A stretch of 55,957 nucleotides of DNA. It comes from an uncultured Granulosicoccaceae bacterium (lineage in GTDB: Bacteria > Pseudomonadota > Gammaproteobacteria > Granulosicoccales > Granulosicoccaceae). This document shows positions 44,084 through 54,278 of this stretch, piece by piece. Every line of letters begins with the position of its first letter. Within the stretch, counting starts at the first letter, position 1. Where the stretch lies: contig CALISD010000155.1 of NCBI GenBank assembly GCA_938041955.1, forward strand, positions 1 to 55,957, in the 5' to 3' direction. The notes beneath the pieces are model-generated. The model searched no databases and was not told the origin of the DNA. It saw only the letters and a program-made list of their open reading frames with translations. Made by a program: the position numbers and the translations under genes.

Positions 44084-44460
44084 TGTACAGATTTTTTCCA
44101 ACAAACTGAAAAAGTGAACTATCTCTCACTACTATCATCTTAACTGGCAATCAACCTATAATTTCTTTGCTTGCCTGCGTTGTTGATTAATCGCCCACTA
44201 AAACAGCTGAGAATCCAGACTTGATGCAACACACGTTTTCAGAAACTACGATACCCTGATTTGTTAAAATCGAGGCACAGCTGGTGTCATGTAAACAACG
44301 GGTCTTTTATACTCTTCCAATGCTTAAGTTGGTATCTCCGCGCTTCAAACCGCAACAAGCGGGCAACCAGCAAACTTCGCGCAATGAATTGCTCAGGCTT
44401 GTGAAATACACAAGCAAATGACCACTTCATTCTTCCTCAGCTTTTGGCCATGCAACTGAT
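44084..44460 (+). other. Intergenic region before the glycosyltransferase gene
   Basis: A 377-base AT-rich stretch without a gene. A -10-like TATACT is at 44308-44313 with a poor -35 (TGTCAT, 17-base spacing). This could drive the glycosyltransferase gene with a leader of about 140 bases. A small CCGC/GCGG hairpin lies in that leader near 44350. Nothing else stands out. Confidence 0.4.
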
Positions 44461-45735
44461 ATGAACGTGCTACTACTGGCGCATCGTGTTCCCTTCCCTC
44501 CCAATAAGGGAGAGAAAATACGCACGTACCACCAACTATCTCAACTCATAAAACACGGGCATAACGTGGTAGTAGTAACTCCGCTTGAGCAAGCAGAGGA
44601 TCTACAACACGCTGATGCACTAAAAGCCAAGCTCAACGTCGAAGTGGTGCACTCCACCTTGTCTATGCGCTTTTTGCGCCTGGCACGAGGGCTACTAACC
44701 GGCAAGCCGCTAACCGTTACCAACTTTCACAATGCAAAACTACAACGCGAAGTAGACAGACTGATAAGTGAGACCGATTGCGATGTCTTAATGTGTACCA
44801 GCTCCGGCATGGCGGATTACGTTCTCAACCAATACACCCTGAAAAAGATACAGCAGCGGGGAATTCGGCTAGTGATGGACTTTATGGACCTGGATTCCTT
44901 AAAGTGGAAGCAGTATGCAGAGCAAAAACCCTGGCCACTGTCGAGCATCTACAAACGGGAAGCAGCCCTTCTAAGTACCACTGAATCTGAAATACTAGAT
45001 ACCTTCGACGCCAGCGTATTCGTTTCAGCTGACGAAAAGTCATTACTCGATACCAATCCGCTACTTAAAAACAAAGTACACGTTGTCACTAACGGCGTCG
45101 ATGCAGAGGCATATTACCCGGACATAAAAAACCAAACACGCCCTTCTGCCACTTCACCAACGTTACTATTTACAGGTGTAATGGATTACTTCCCTAACGA
45201 AGACGCAGTTATCTGGTTCACTGAAAATGTATGGCCACTGATAATTATCAAATACCCTAGTGCGAAGTTTATAATCGCTGGCATGCGGCCGAGTAAAAAG
45301 GTATCTGATCTAACAAACAACAAGGGCGTTGAAGTCACCGGATTCGTAGACGATATATTACCGTACTATCAAAATTCTGACCTCATGGTCGCACCGTTCC
45401 AGGTTGCCAGGGGAATTCAAAATAAAGTACTACAGGCAATGGCTAGCGGTTTACCGGTGATTACATCACCCGCCGGAGCTGCCGGAATCTCGTGTACTGA
45501 TGGTGAGCATTTGGTGGTTGCAGACACTGCTGCTGAATACCTGACAGCTATCGATGAGCTGCTAAACAACAGACAGCGCTACCGTGATATACAAATGGCG
45601 GGACTCGAATTGGTAGTAAAAGACTATTCGTGGGAAAACGAAAACACCAAACTTGAGATTATTTTAATTGGCGAAGACACAAGTAATATAAAGCCAAACC
45701 TTGCAAAGGGTTTTGAACCTCTCCCCACTGCTTGA
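44461..45735 (+). CDS. Glycosyltransferase family 4-type sugar transferase (TIGR03087-like)
   Basis: A 424-residue cytosolic GT-B enzyme. The N-terminus LLLAHRVPFPPNKGEKIRTYHQL is the signature of the TIGR03087 sugar transferases linked to PEP-CTERM/exosortase exopolysaccharide loci. The C-terminal half has ARGIQNKVLQAMASGLPVITSPAGAAGI, which holds the nucleotide-sugar site. It stands alone here; I see no exosortase or other EPS genes beside it. It may serve a polysaccharide locus elsewhere. Confidence 0.85.
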   Translation: MNVLLLAHRVPFPPNKGEKIRTYHQLSQLIKHGHNVVVVTPLEQAEDLQHADALKAKLNVEVVHSTLSMRFLRLARGLLTGKPLTVTNFHNAKLQREVDRLISETDCDVLMCTSSGMADYVLNQYTLKKIQQRGIRLVMDFMDLDSLKWKQYAEQKPWPLSSIYKREAALLSTTESEILDTFDASVFVSADEKSLLDTNPLLKNKVHVVTNGVDAEAYYPDIKNQTRPSATSPTLLFTGVMDYFPNEDAVIWFTENVWPLIIIKYPSAKFIIAGMRPSKKVSDLTNNKGVEVTGFVDDILPYYQNSDLMVAPFQVARGIQNKVLQAMASGLPVITSPAGAAGISCTDGEHLVVADTAAEYLTAIDELLNNRQRYRDIQMAGLELVVKDYSWENENTKLEIILIGEDTSNIKPNLAKGFEPLPTA

Positions 45736-45750
45736 ATCGACAGACCATTG

Positions 45751-47409
45751 TCAGCTGTTCATCATCTCTGACTCATTCAGTTCAAGTAATATTGGCTCAT
45801 TGGCTACAAAAGAATCCTGGATTTTTGTACACAGAGCGTCGCCACTATTTACACGAACACCCTTAATACCGTAAGCCTTTGCCACACTTACAAAGTCCGG
45901 CACGCTGAACTCAACACCGACACTGGTGACGTTAGCGCTCTCCATACTGGTTTTAATTTCACGATACCCGTTGTTACACCACACTATCACCGCGACTGCC
46001 AGACCCGTGTCCTTCAAAGCACCAAGTTCTCCCAGTACAAACTGCAATCCACCATCACCAATTAAGCAAACTACCGGACGTCGATTTTCCTGTCGATTAA
46101 CACCAGGGCTAACGGTTGAATTGACGGCAATGGCCGCACCTGTTGCCGCGGGCAGTGCGTAACCTAGCGTGCCAAACCCAACCGATGAGTTGAACCATTG
46201 CAAAGGTTGCGCAGTATTGAACATCATATTGCCGCTGTAGACGAGCTGAGTAGAATCACCGACGAAAACACAACCCGGCAATTTATCTCGTATAGTCTCC
46301 AGCAACTGCAAATGCCGCCTCGCCTCAGTACCGAGCTCCTCGAATGCAGCACGCATCGTGAGCTCGGCTCGCAATGACCCTTCCCTGCTCACACCAGTGT
46401 TAACTTTTTCAAGCAAAGCGCTGGCAGTCGAGGCCACATCACCGATTACACCAACATCAGCAATCTGATTATTGTTAATTTGCATCGCTTCGATATCACA
46501 ACGAATTAATTTGCCATCAATATGAAATTCACCATCTTTGTATTGATCATAGTCAGTGGCTGCAAGCTCAGTTCCAAGCGCAAGAATTACATCGGATTCA
46601 TTCACTTTTTCTCGTACCGATTGAAGCGTGCAGGACGCGGGTACCGCAAGGGCATGCTGATGCGACAGCAAACCTCGTGAATTGATTGTCATGTGAACTG
46701 GTGAATCGATTTTCTCAGCAAGCGCGACAATCTCCTGCGCACTATCAACAGCCCCACCGCCCGTTAAAATTAGCGGCTTAGACGCTTCATTTATTAGATT
46801 CGCGACTGCATCAACACAGCTGGCATCCATGGCTACAGGAGCAGACAATGACCCCACCATATTCACCAGGCTCAAATCGGCTTCACTGCCAAGCAAAGAT
46901 ACAGGCAGCTGTAAATGCACAGGTCCTGGTCGAGCACTCGCAAACAAAGTAAACGCCAACGCCAACGCTTCCGGCAGCTCAGATGCAGTATGGATCGTCT
47001 GACTTAGACGCGTAACACTACTACTTGCTGCTAGCTGGTTTGGCATCTCGTGCAGCATGCCTCGGGTATTCTGAGTTGCCAGACTGTCGTTGACACTGGA
47101 AATGACCAACATGGGGATAGAGTCAGCCAGTGCCTGGCCCATAGGGGTAATAATATTGGTTAAGCCAGGCCCGGTAATAACAAAGCACACTCCGGGCTTT
47201 CTACTCACACGAGCATAGCCGTCAGCCATAAATCCCGCACCTTGCTCGTGCCGCGGTGCGTGATGTTGAATGTGACTATCGGCTAAGCCGCGATAGAGCT
47301 CTATTGTGTGAACACCGGGAATACCGAAAACATGTTCAACCTGGTAGCGCTCAAGCAGCTTGATCAACGCAACACCAACGGTTAGCGCCACTCGTTTACT
47401 CGATGCCAT
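45751..47409 (-). CDS. Thiamine-diphosphate-dependent decarboxylase (AruI/acetolactate synthase-like)
   Basis: A 552-residue three-domain ThDP enzyme. The N-terminal PYR domain has FGIPGVHTIELYRGLAD, RHEQGAGFMADGYARVSRKPGVCFVITGPGLTNI and the catalytic glutamate in RHEQ. The C-terminal PP domain has GDGGLQFVLGELGAL..NNGYREIK. It resembles AruI, the 5-guanidino-2-oxopentanoate decarboxylase of arginine transamination, more than IlvB, and no IlvN partner is present. The ATG at 47409 follows the TRAP large permease stop by 17 bases, so its 2-oxo-acid substrate may enter through that transporter. Confidence 0.82.
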   Translation of the reverse strand: MASSKRVALTVGVALIKLLERYQVEHVFGIPGVHTIELYRGLADSHIQHHAPRHEQGAGFMADGYARVSRKPGVCFVITGPGLTNIITPMGQALADSIPMLVISSVNDSLATQNTRGMLHEMPNQLAASSSVTRLSQTIHTASELPEALALAFTLFASARPGPVHLQLPVSLLGSEADLSLVNMVGSLSAPVAMDASCVDAVANLINEASKPLILTGGGAVDSAQEIVALAEKIDSPVHMTINSRGLLSHQHALAVPASCTLQSVREKVNESDVILALGTELAATDYDQYKDGEFHIDGKLIRCDIEAMQINNNQIADVGVIGDVASTASALLEKVNTGVSREGSLRAELTMRAAFEELGTEARRHLQLLETIRDKLPGCVFVGDSTQLVYSGNMMFNTAQPLQWFNSSVGFGTLGYALPAATGAAIAVNSTVSPGVNRQENRRPVVCLIGDGGLQFVLGELGALKDTGLAVAVIVWCNNGYREIKTSMESANVTSVGVEFSVPDFVSVAKAYGIKGVRVNSGDALCTKIQDSFVANEPILLELNESEMMNS

Positions 47410-47426
47410 GGATTTCTCTGGGGTGA

Positions 47427-48722
47427 CTAAGCCTTCATCAACGAAGGCAGAAACAAGGATATTGCAGGAATCAAGGCTAGCAAAATAAGCCGAATGATAT
47501 CTGCAATCCAAAAAGGCGTGACCCCTTTGAAAATGGTCTTCACCGACACGTCCTTCAACACACCCTTTAAGACAAAGACGTTTAAACCAATCGGCGGAGT
47601 TATCAAACTGATTTCAGTCGCAACCACAACCAATATGCCGAACCACACAAGGTCAAAGCCAAGACCTTCCACCAATGGAGCAAAAATAGGTACCGTTAGT
47701 AAAATCATAGACAGGGATTCAAAAACACATCCCAATACCAGGTAGATTGCAAGAATCACAAAGATCACACCCAGTGGTGGAACATCAAAACTTTGCACAA
47801 CAGTGATCAAAGCATCGGGCAGCCCGGCACGATTAACAAAGTTCGAAAAAATCATGGCACCGAACACCACCATAAAAAGCTTTGCTGTCGTTAAAGCCGT
47901 CTCTCGACTCACTTCCATTAACACCTTTATAGATAAAACTCTTCGAAACGCAGCGATACATATAGCACCGGCAGCCCCCATACCCGCTGCCTCTGTTGGC
48001 GTAAACGCACCGACATAGATTCCACCAATGACAAAAATAAATAACCCTAGTGTTGTCCACACGTCCCTCAAAGCAACAAGGCGTTCGCGCCAGGTACAGA
48101 CCTCACCGGCGGGTCCCGCTTCAGGGTTTCTGGTAACGACATATTTAACAGCGCCCAGATAAAACAGCACACCAACAAGGCCGGGTAATATTCCAGCGAT
48201 AAACAGCTTACCAACAGATGCATTCGTGATTAACCCGTAGATCACAAGAATTACACTCGGGGGAATCAATATGCCTAAGGTGCCTCCTGCTGCAATTGAT
48301 GCGGTAGCCAACGAATCACTGTATTTATAGCGACGCATTTCAGGCATTGACACCTTTGACATCGTCGCGGCTGTTGCGAGAGAAGATCCACAGATTGCCG
48401 AAAACATCCCGCAGGCGCAGATAGTAGACATAGCTAGCCCGCCGCGACGATGACCAAGAAAAACAAATGCCGCACGATAAAGCTCCTTTGCCATACCGCC
48501 TCGCTCCACCATCAAGCCCATTAAAATAAACAAGGGCACCACGGACAAGCCATATGACTGACTGGCATCAATCACCAGACGGCTCGCGCTGGACATCGCC
48601 GCACGAAAGCTCGACTCATAAGTAAAACCAACAACGCCGACCAGGCCAAGCGCAACACCCAGAGGCATACGCAAAAATGCAAGCACGAGAACTGCAGCAA
48701 ACCCGATCAGAGAAGGAATCAT
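47427..48722 (-). CDS. TRAP transporter large permease (DctM)
   Basis: A 431-residue DctM protein of normal length with about 12 helices. Its signatures are IAAGGTLGILIPPSVILVIYG, GAFTPTEAAGMGAAGAI and a C-terminal FGILVVVATEISLITPPIGLN. It is the ion-coupled channel of the second TRAP system. It lies 12 bases after dctQ and 17 before the ThDP enzyme gene, in one operon. Confidence 0.93.
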   Translation of the reverse strand: MIPSLIGFAAVLVLAFLRMPLGVALGLVGVVGFTYESSFRAAMSSASRLVIDASQSYGLSVVPLFILMGLMVERGGMAKELYRAAFVFLGHRRGGLAMSTICACGMFSAICGSSLATAATMSKVSMPEMRRYKYSDSLATASIAAGGTLGILIPPSVILVIYGLITNASVGKLFIAGILPGLVGVLFYLGAVKYVVTRNPEAGPAGEVCTWRERLVALRDVWTTLGLFIFVIGGIYVGAFTPTEAAGMGAAGAICIAAFRRVLSIKVLMEVSRETALTTAKLFMVVFGAMIFSNFVNRAGLPDALITVVQSFDVPPLGVIFVILAIYLVLGCVFESLSMILLTVPIFAPLVEGLGFDLVWFGILVVVATEISLITPPIGLNVFVLKGVLKDVSVKTIFKGVTPFWIADIIRLILLALIPAISLFLPSLMKA

Positions 48723-48734
48723 AGATTTTACTTT

Positions 48735-49283
48735 TTAGTCGTTGCCAGCCTGTGCCGACAACTGAGCGGAAGCATAATCTTCCACACTCTGACCGGGCTT
48801 GGTAAGCAAGATAAGAAAGCGCAACAGAGTAATAGCGGCCGCAGTGAATATTGCAGCGGTAACAAAGCCGACTATCGGGTAGCGCGGTATAGCCAAGTAT
48901 TCAGTTACATCGCCATCTTCGAACGCCCTGACGGCATAGTCGAATACTCGATCACCCAATCTTATAGCGATATAGAAAGTCACCGCCAGAATGATAAGTG
49001 AGCAAACCCAACCCAGGTAGCCGCGGCGAAAGTGCGGGATCAGATCAACGATGATGTGATCGTGACGCATGAACATTAAAGGAAACGAAAAGAAGGTAAT
49101 CGCCCCCATGCAGATCTCTACCAACTCTACAGAACCCACCAAAGGAGAATTAAATACATAGCGGCCAATCACATCTACACAGGTAATGAGTACCAGGATC
49201 AGCAATATAATCGCCGCCATATTGGCTGCAAAAAAGCTGACAGAATCTGTCAGCTTTTCCACCTTCGCAAGAAATTTTCGCAC
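48735..49283 (-). CDS. TRAP transporter small permease (DctQ)
   Basis: A 182-residue four-helix DctQ protein. The family pattern is ILLILVLITCVDVIGRYVFNSPLVGSVELVE in helix 2 and its loop, with MRHDHIIVDLIPHF following. The start is a GTG at 49283, eight bases after the dctP stop. It joins the large permease with the binding-protein docking site. Confidence 0.9.
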   Translation of the reverse strand: MRKFLAKVEKLTDSVSFFAANMAAIILLILVLITCVDVIGRYVFNSPLVGSVELVEICMGAITFFSFPLMFMRHDHIIVDLIPHFRRGYLGWVCSLIILAVTFYIAIRLGDRVFDYAVRAFEDGDVTEYLAIPRYPIVGFVTAAIFTAAAITLLRFLILLTKPGQSVEDYASAQLSAQAGND

Positions 49284-49291
49284 TGGTTTTA

Positions 49292-50296
49292 CTACTTCAA
49301 TTGCGCCTTCATATATTCAAGCGCCGCTTTAGCATCAACACCGCGACTTTCAATCTCCTTCAGTACTTCAGCTTCAATACTCGCCGTTTTATCTTTGAAG
49401 TAAGCACGCTCTTCATCGCTCGCTTCAATGACCACTGATCCCGTCTTGGCAGATTCTTCTGCACCGACTTTGTCAGCCTCGTCCCAGAACTGCCCGATGG
49501 AGCGAGACATTTCTACACCACGCACTTTATCAACACACGCTCGGTGGTCGTCTGATAGATCCGAATAAGTGTCCGAATTTAATATCAGTGCGAACGATGT
49601 TGTGTACATACCATCAGGATTTTTGAAAGAATACTTCGTCAGTTCATTAATTTTGAATGAGTACAATGTTTCGAGTGGAAAGAACACTCCCTCTGCAACA
49701 CCTGAAGAAATTGCCTCATAAACCGCTGGTGCCGGCATGTTTACACCCGCCACACCAAGTGCTTTACCCACTGAGTTAGCCACACCCCCGCCGACACGAA
49801 TCTTCATTCCTTCGAGATCTTTGTAAGATGTGATTTTTTCAGCCGTGTTAACAACACCCGGACCATGAACGAAGTGTGATAGTACCTCTACCCCTTTGGC
49901 CTCCTTTGCATCAGCAAAGAATTTCTCATGTGTCATCTGAAATGCAACTGACATTGTTTCAGCATTACCTGGCAAACCCGGCATCTCAATCATTTTTGTG
50001 GTCAGAAACTTACCCTTGGTATAACCATGCACGATCCAACCAATGTCTGCTACACCATCACGAACGGTGTCATATTGTGCAGGTGGGGGCGCGAGGCCAT
50101 TTTCAACTTTCAGAGTCAGCGAACCACCCGAACACTCAGATAGCTGGTCGTTTAGCCATGGAAACACTGCAGTCGCCATGGCGTGTTTGGGACCTGCCCA
50201 ATGGGACACGGTCAATACCTTGTCTGCGGCCTGCGCATTGCCGCCGATTGCCGCGGCTACAAGGGCTGGAACTAACAAATTCTTCAGCGTTTTCAT
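49292..50296 (-). CDS. TRAP transporter periplasmic binding protein (DctP)
   Basis: A 334-residue TRAP binding protein. The signal peptide is MKTLKNLLVPALVAAAIGGN (cleavage after AQA). The mature part has VSHWAGPKHAMATAVFPWL, the conserved MKIRVGGGVANSVGKALG with the carboxylate-binding Arg, and VYEAISSGVAEGVFFPLE. The ATG at 50296 has GGGA seven bases upstream; an ATG two codons earlier lacks one. It heads an operon dctP-dctQ-dctM-ThDP decarboxylase, so a 2-oxo acid or its precursor is a reasonable substrate guess. Confidence 0.92.
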   Translation of the reverse strand: MKTLKNLLVPALVAAAIGGNAQAADKVLTVSHWAGPKHAMATAVFPWLNDQLSECSGGSLTLKVENGLAPPPAQYDTVRDGVADIGWIVHGYTKGKFLTTKMIEMPGLPGNAETMSVAFQMTHEKFFADAKEAKGVEVLSHFVHGPGVVNTAEKITSYKDLEGMKIRVGGGVANSVGKALGVAGVNMPAPAVYEAISSGVAEGVFFPLETLYSFKINELTKYSFKNPDGMYTTSFALILNSDTYSDLSDDHRACVDKVRGVEMSRSIGQFWDEADKVGAEESAKTGSVVIEASDEERAYFKDKTASIEAEVLKEIESRGVDAKAALEYMKAQLK

Positions 50297-50622
50297 AATC
50301 ATCCCGAATGCGTGTATTGGAGACTCAGTTCGATCACCGGCACAAACGCCAGCTCTCTATATGAGTGACCAAGGCAGGTTATTGCAGCAGGACGCTGTTA
50401 TCAAGTGCCAGATACGCAAAATGACGCCATTGAGCCGGCTCTTCGAGCCAGCAACAACCGGAGCAGAGAATAGTGAGTCTGCCAGTCATTTCAATGGATG
50501 GAATGTTCAAACTGAACTCCACCGGGCAATGGAATGGACTAATAAAATAAGGGAACCGTCCCGACGGAACGGTCCACAACCTACGCTACGGCGTGCCGAG
50601 GGATTAGCCCTCAGGCATGTGA
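50297..50622 (-). other. Intergenic region between dsbA and the second TRAP operon
   Basis: A 326-base gap. Its right part holds the dsbA operon terminator (50541-50575) and a 7-bp hairpin CTGAGGG/CCCTCGG just after the dsbA stop. In the middle, GAGCCGGCTC overlaps GGCTC-TTC-GAGCC (50432-50449), a compact palindrome that could be an operator for dctP. I found no clear promoter boxes. Confidence 0.45.
50541..50575 (-). terminator. Intrinsic terminator of the sigma-dsbA operon
   Basis: On the minus strand, GGACCGT (50575-50569) pairs with ACGGTTCC (50559-50552), allowing one bulged T, around a CG-rich loop. It is followed by CTTATTTTATT. It lies about 50 bases after the dsbA stop. Confidence 0.6.
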
Positions 50623-51234
50623 TCAACTGCTGTGTTCTGACTCTGTCAGTTTACGAATCACTTCGATCACCTGCTTATTACTTCCGGCCACAGAACCGGA
50701 AGTGCGGTACTTGCCGTTAACAATAATACTGGGAACACTGCTAATACCATCTGCGCGCGCCATCTCCATAGCACGGCGGATTTTTGCATCAACGGCAAAC
50801 GAATTCATGGTTTTTAGAAATTTATCTTCATCAAGCCCCAGGCTTCCCGCGAATTTAGCGATCTGCTTCGGTGAGTTCAAGCGCTTTTTTTCGGTGTGAA
50901 TGGCATCAAACATAGGCTCGAAAAATTGATCAGTTACACCAAGCAACTGTGCTGCATAGAAAGCCTTCGAATGGGCTGTCCAGCTTGGGTTCAATGGCGG
51001 TGCTTCACGAATAAAATCGACGTAGTCAGGCTTACTCTCAGCCCACTCATTTATTGTTGGCTCAAATGCAAAACAGTGAGGACAACCAAACCAAAAATAC
51101 TCGAGCACTTCAACTCGATCAGTCTCACCTCGCTTCTTTGGACTGTCTATTTCTTCATAACCATCACCCGCAAACGCGACGGATACGGCAGATAAGCTAA
51201 ACAATAAAAAAACAGACCGTATAAGATATCTCAT
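50623..51234 (-). CDS. dsbA: Periplasmic thiol:disulfide oxidoreductase DsbA
   Basis: A 203-residue DsbA. It has a signal peptide (MRYLIRSVFLLFSLSAVSVA), active-site C51-P-H-C54 in YFWFGCPHCFAFEP, and a cis-proline loop SSVPSIIVNGKY. It introduces disulfides in exported proteins and needs DsbB, which is not in the window. AGGA lies six bases before the ATG at 51234; the ATG at 51240 overlaps it. It is the last gene of the operon with the ECF sigma factor, anti-sigma and the thioredoxin/DsbD-alpha fusion. Confidence 0.94.
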   Translation of the reverse strand: MRYLIRSVFLLFSLSAVSVAFAGDGYEEIDSPKKRGETDRVEVLEYFWFGCPHCFAFEPTINEWAESKPDYVDFIREAPPLNPSWTAHSKAFYAAQLLGVTDQFFEPMFDAIHTEKKRLNSPKQIAKFAGSLGLDEDKFLKTMNSFAVDAKIRRAMEMARADGISSVPSIIVNGKYRTSGSVAGSNKQVIEVIRKLTESEHSS

Positions 51235-51252
51235 GAACATTCCTATTAGTTT

Positions 51253-53688
51253 TTAAAACCGGGATTCTGGTTGAGTTAGTGGCACTTTGAACAAAATAGT
51301 TTCAGGCGCGAGACATATTTCATCACTACAAGCCTGTAACTGGAGTTCTATGTTTGCGCTGCTCACATCCGCCGAAGCTTCCGGCAACACACCTGACATT
51401 AGAACGCTCCCGTCAAAAAGGCTGAGCTCAGAGCGTTGAAATCCTAACTGCCTGGTTACCGCTGGCGGATAACTTACGCTGGCTAGAGCCACTTCGTTTT
51501 TTTGAGTTAAGCGCGTTGGAATTAGATAATCCTGTAACGGTTTGTCTGAGTTGATATGCCAACCCGGGGCCACTTCTATGCGAACATCAATGGTTCGTCC
51601 ATCTGGTGTCGATACTGCCGCTTTGACCTTGCCCTTCGCTGAATAACGATATGCTCCGGTCTCACCGTTGAGCAAATCGTTTGTACCCACTAAAAAGTAC
51701 GCAAAGCCACTACCATCTCTGGACAAATACTCAGAGAACGAAGCCACTAAAGATTCAGCCCTGACACGGTATTTGTCATCACCGGTCCGATTCCAAAGCT
51801 GTACAAGCACCCTGAGAGCAACAGAATTCCCGGTCGGTGCCGCATTATCAAACAGAGCCTTCGGCCTGGTAGGTAACACTGCACCTGCCACTTCTGTCTG
51901 CCCTATAAAGTAGCCGCTATTTTCAACATCCCAAAATTGCTCATTCATCGTTTCAACAAGTTGCACCGCAACATCCAAATAGGTTGAAACTGATGTGTCA
52001 TCAAACAAAGCAAGCAGTGCCTGTGCAAGGTAGGCGTAGTCTGCCTGTGAAGCGGGAGTAGAGGCGCGATTTTGAAAATTAGCACGCCATAAAAACCCGT
52101 TTTCACGCCGATTATTTTTCAACAGAAACTGTATCGAACGAGTAGCCGCTTGCGTGTAACGTGGCTCACGTAATGTCTGGCCCGCTTTAATCAGCGCGGT
52201 GCTCATCATTGCGTTCCACTCGGTGATAATTTTTCGATCAGTCAGTGGCGGGATTCGCCGGTTCCGCTGTTCAAGCAACACAGACGAGAAGTCTGTGAGT
52301 TTACTGGCTAGAGTTGACCCTTCGATGCCATGAATAGCAGCCATCCTTTGTATAGAGTCTTCAAGCCGCAGGATATTACGCTCTTCAAAGTTGCCTTCTT
52401 CAGTAACACCCCATACCGAGTAAGCAAGTTCGGCATCTTCTTTTCCAAATGCATCAGTTAAAGTGTCTATCAGTTCTTCCGGCGTCCAGATGAAGTATGT
52501 CCCCTCTTCACCTTCCGAGTCGGCATCAGTTGCGGAATAAAATCCACCCTCCGCAGAGGTCATATCCCTGATAACGTAATCGGCAATTCTCCGCGCCGTT
52601 CTGGCATGTTCAACATTCCCTGTTAACTCGAAAGCCTGTAAATAAATGTGCAACAAGCTGGCTTGTGTATACAGCATTTTTTCAAAGTGGGGGATCAACC
52701 AATCATTATCTACCGCGTAGCGATGGAAGCCACCACCGACTTGATCATGGATACCACCGGCACTCATGCGGGTTAACGAAAAATCAACCGCCTCAAGCGC
52801 TTCTACGTCATCATTACGCTGGGCAAGATCCAATAGAAAAAAGTGAGTTGCTTCGCGAGGGAATTTGGGTGCCGGACCAAAGCCACCTTGAAAGCTGTCG
52901 TGACTCAGCAGTAAGTTTTCACGCGCCAGGGAAATTTCAGCCTCTCCCACTTTTCGCGCCTCACCACTGAGGGTACTGTTTTCAGCTATTGCCACCGCCA
53001 GACTATCTGCAAATCCGGTAATTTTCGCACGGTCGTTTTTCCACAGCCCGTCGATCTGCTGCATCACCTGTTTAAAATTATCAGGTGGCATGTAGGTCGC
53101 CCCATGAAATAGCTTGCCATCCGGTAGTAGAAACCCCGACAACGGCCAGCCACCACTGCCAGTGGTGACCTGAACACCCAACATGTACATTGCATCAACA
53201 TCGGGTAATTGCTCCCGATCTACCTTGATTGCAACAAACTGTTCGTTAAGTTGCGCTGCGACCTCTTCACTTTCAAAACTCTCCCGTTCCATCACATGAC
53301 ACCAATGGCAGGTAGCGTAGCCAATAGATAAAAACACTGGCTTATCGAGCTTTTTGGCCTTGTCGAACGCTTCCTTTCCCCAGGCATGCCAGTTGACCGG
53401 GTTGTGCGCATGTTGCAACAGATACGGGGAGTCTTCTTTGATCAAGCGATTGATGTACAAAGGCGTGCCGTCTTTCCTGAAATGCTCAGTACGCGGCTTA
53501 TATTCACTTCCCTGATCTTGATAAGATTTAAACAGCTCAGCTTGTAGCGTTTCATCTATGTCTGCCATTAACACAGGGGCAGTACTATGTGATTGCTCAC
53601 TCTGTTGCTGTGCAACCGCTGGAAGTTGCCACAACACCCCGACCACAATGGCCATTTTTATTGAGGTCTTAATAGTGGTATGTCTCAT
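51253..53688 (-). CDS. Exported DUF255 thioredoxin-like protein fused to a DsbD-alpha-like domain
   Basis: An 811-residue protein. It has a signal peptide (about residues 1-26), a DUF255/YyaL thioredoxin-like domain with C127-H-W-C130 in [18 protein letters not shown], and a long alpha/alpha-toroid region with [25 protein letters not shown]-terminal domain of about 120 residues resembles the DsbD N-terminal (alpha) domain ([24 protein letters not shown]). YyaL proteins are usually cytosolic and lack the last domain. Its place between anti-sigma and dsbA suggests envelope thiol exchange. Its start overlaps the anti-sigma stop. Confidence 0.85.
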   Translation of the reverse strand: MRHTTIKTSIKMAIVVGVLWQLPAVAQQQSEQSHSTAPVLMADIDETLQAELFKSYQDQGSEYKPRTEHFRKDGTPLYINRLIKEDSPYLLQHAHNPVNWHAWGKEAFDKAKKLDKPVFLSIGYATCHWCHVMERESFESEEVAAQLNEQFVAIKVDREQLPDVDAMYMLGVQVTTGSGGWPLSGFLLPDGKLFHGATYMPPDNFKQVMQQIDGLWKNDRAKITGFADSLAVAIAENSTLSGEARKVGEAEISLARENLLLSHDSFQGGFGPAPKFPREATHFFLLDLAQRNDDVEALEAVDFSLTRMSAGGIHDQVGGGFHRYAVDNDWLIPHFEKMLYTQASLLHIYLQAFELTGNVEHARTARRIADYVIRDMTSAEGGFYSATDADSEGEEGTYFIWTPEELIDTLTDAFGKEDAELAYSVWGVTEEGNFEERNILRLEDSIQRMAAIHGIEGSTLASKLTDFSSVLLEQRNRRIPPLTDRKIITEWNAMMSTALIKAGQTLREPRYTQAATRSIQFLLKNNRRENGFLWRANFQNRASTPASQADYAYLAQALLALFDDTSVSTYLDVAVQLVETMNEQFWDVENSGYFIGQTEVAGAVLPTRPKALFDNAAPTGNSVALRVLVQLWNRTGDDKYRVRAESLVASFSEYLSRDGSGFAYFLVGTNDLLNGETGAYRYSAKGKVKAAVSTPDGRTIDVRIEVAPGWHINSDKPLQDYLIPTRLTQKNEVALASVSYPPAVTRQLGFQRSELSLFDGSVLMSGVLPEASADVSSANIELQLQACSDEICLAPETILFKVPLTQPESRF

Positions 53689-54278
53689 ATTGATTTGTCG
53701 GTTGCAGCCGCAAAAGCATAGACAACATCCTGCTCACGCCAAAGTTTTACACCTACACCGGAAATCTCAACCTCCGATTTGTCCATCGAACTCAGGTTGT
53801 CTGCATAAGGCGTTAAAAACAAACTGTATTGTTGCGACGTTTTCGGGTCCGAAAACTTAAGATGCGCGGCAAGGTTCCCACTGATGGTGCAGTACCTGCC
53901 ACCAACAAGAGCGAGCTTCTGAAAGATTTCTGCCTCAGGCAGTCTTATTTTAAAAGGTAACTCCGATAAACCACTTTGCAGATCCACCAGGGTGTGCCCC
54001 TTTGCATCCATCTGCAACTTACTTGAATGATTCAATGCAGCCTCCCGCAGCACAACGTCCGTTCTTTGTGAAGCAAGAATGTTCTGGTGCACGAAACCGA
54101 AAACCGACAGCAACGCAACCGATGCAGCGAGTGCAAAACCAAATACTTTGCGACGTCGGATTGATTGTGTATCTTCAAGAATCGAATGCAGCCGCTCGCT
54201 ACTCATCTGCTGCGATTGGTAGTAATCGATCAATTCCTTTTCCGTCGTATCCTTGGAACCTGCGGGTTGCTTGGTCAT
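53685..54278 (-). CDS. Single-pass membrane protein, probable anti-sigma factor
   Basis: A 197-residue protein with a cytoplasmic N-terminus of about 43 residues, one membrane helix (about 44-68, [20 protein letters not shown]) and a periplasmic domain of about 130 residues with a single cysteine in GGRYCTISG. It overlaps the ECF sigma gene by four bases (ATGA), the usual layout of a sigma/anti-sigma pair. I see no ZAS zinc motif or FecR signature, so the anti-sigma role rests on position and topology. Confidence 0.7.
   Translation of the reverse strand: MTKQPAGSKDTTEKELIDYYQSQQMSSERLHSILEDTQSIRRRKVFGFALAASVALLSVFGFVHQNILASQRTDVVLREAALNHSSKLQMDAKGHTLVDLQSGLSELPFKIRLPEAEIFQKLALVGGRYCTISGNLAAHLKFSDPKTSQQYSLFLTPYADNLSSMDKSEVEISGVGVKLWREQDVVYAFAAATDKSI

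Noticed and set aside
50043..50720. 225-codon open frame on the plus strand
   Set aside because: It overlaps the 5' end of dctP, the intergenic gap and the end of dsbA in antisense; no start signal or recognisable domain.
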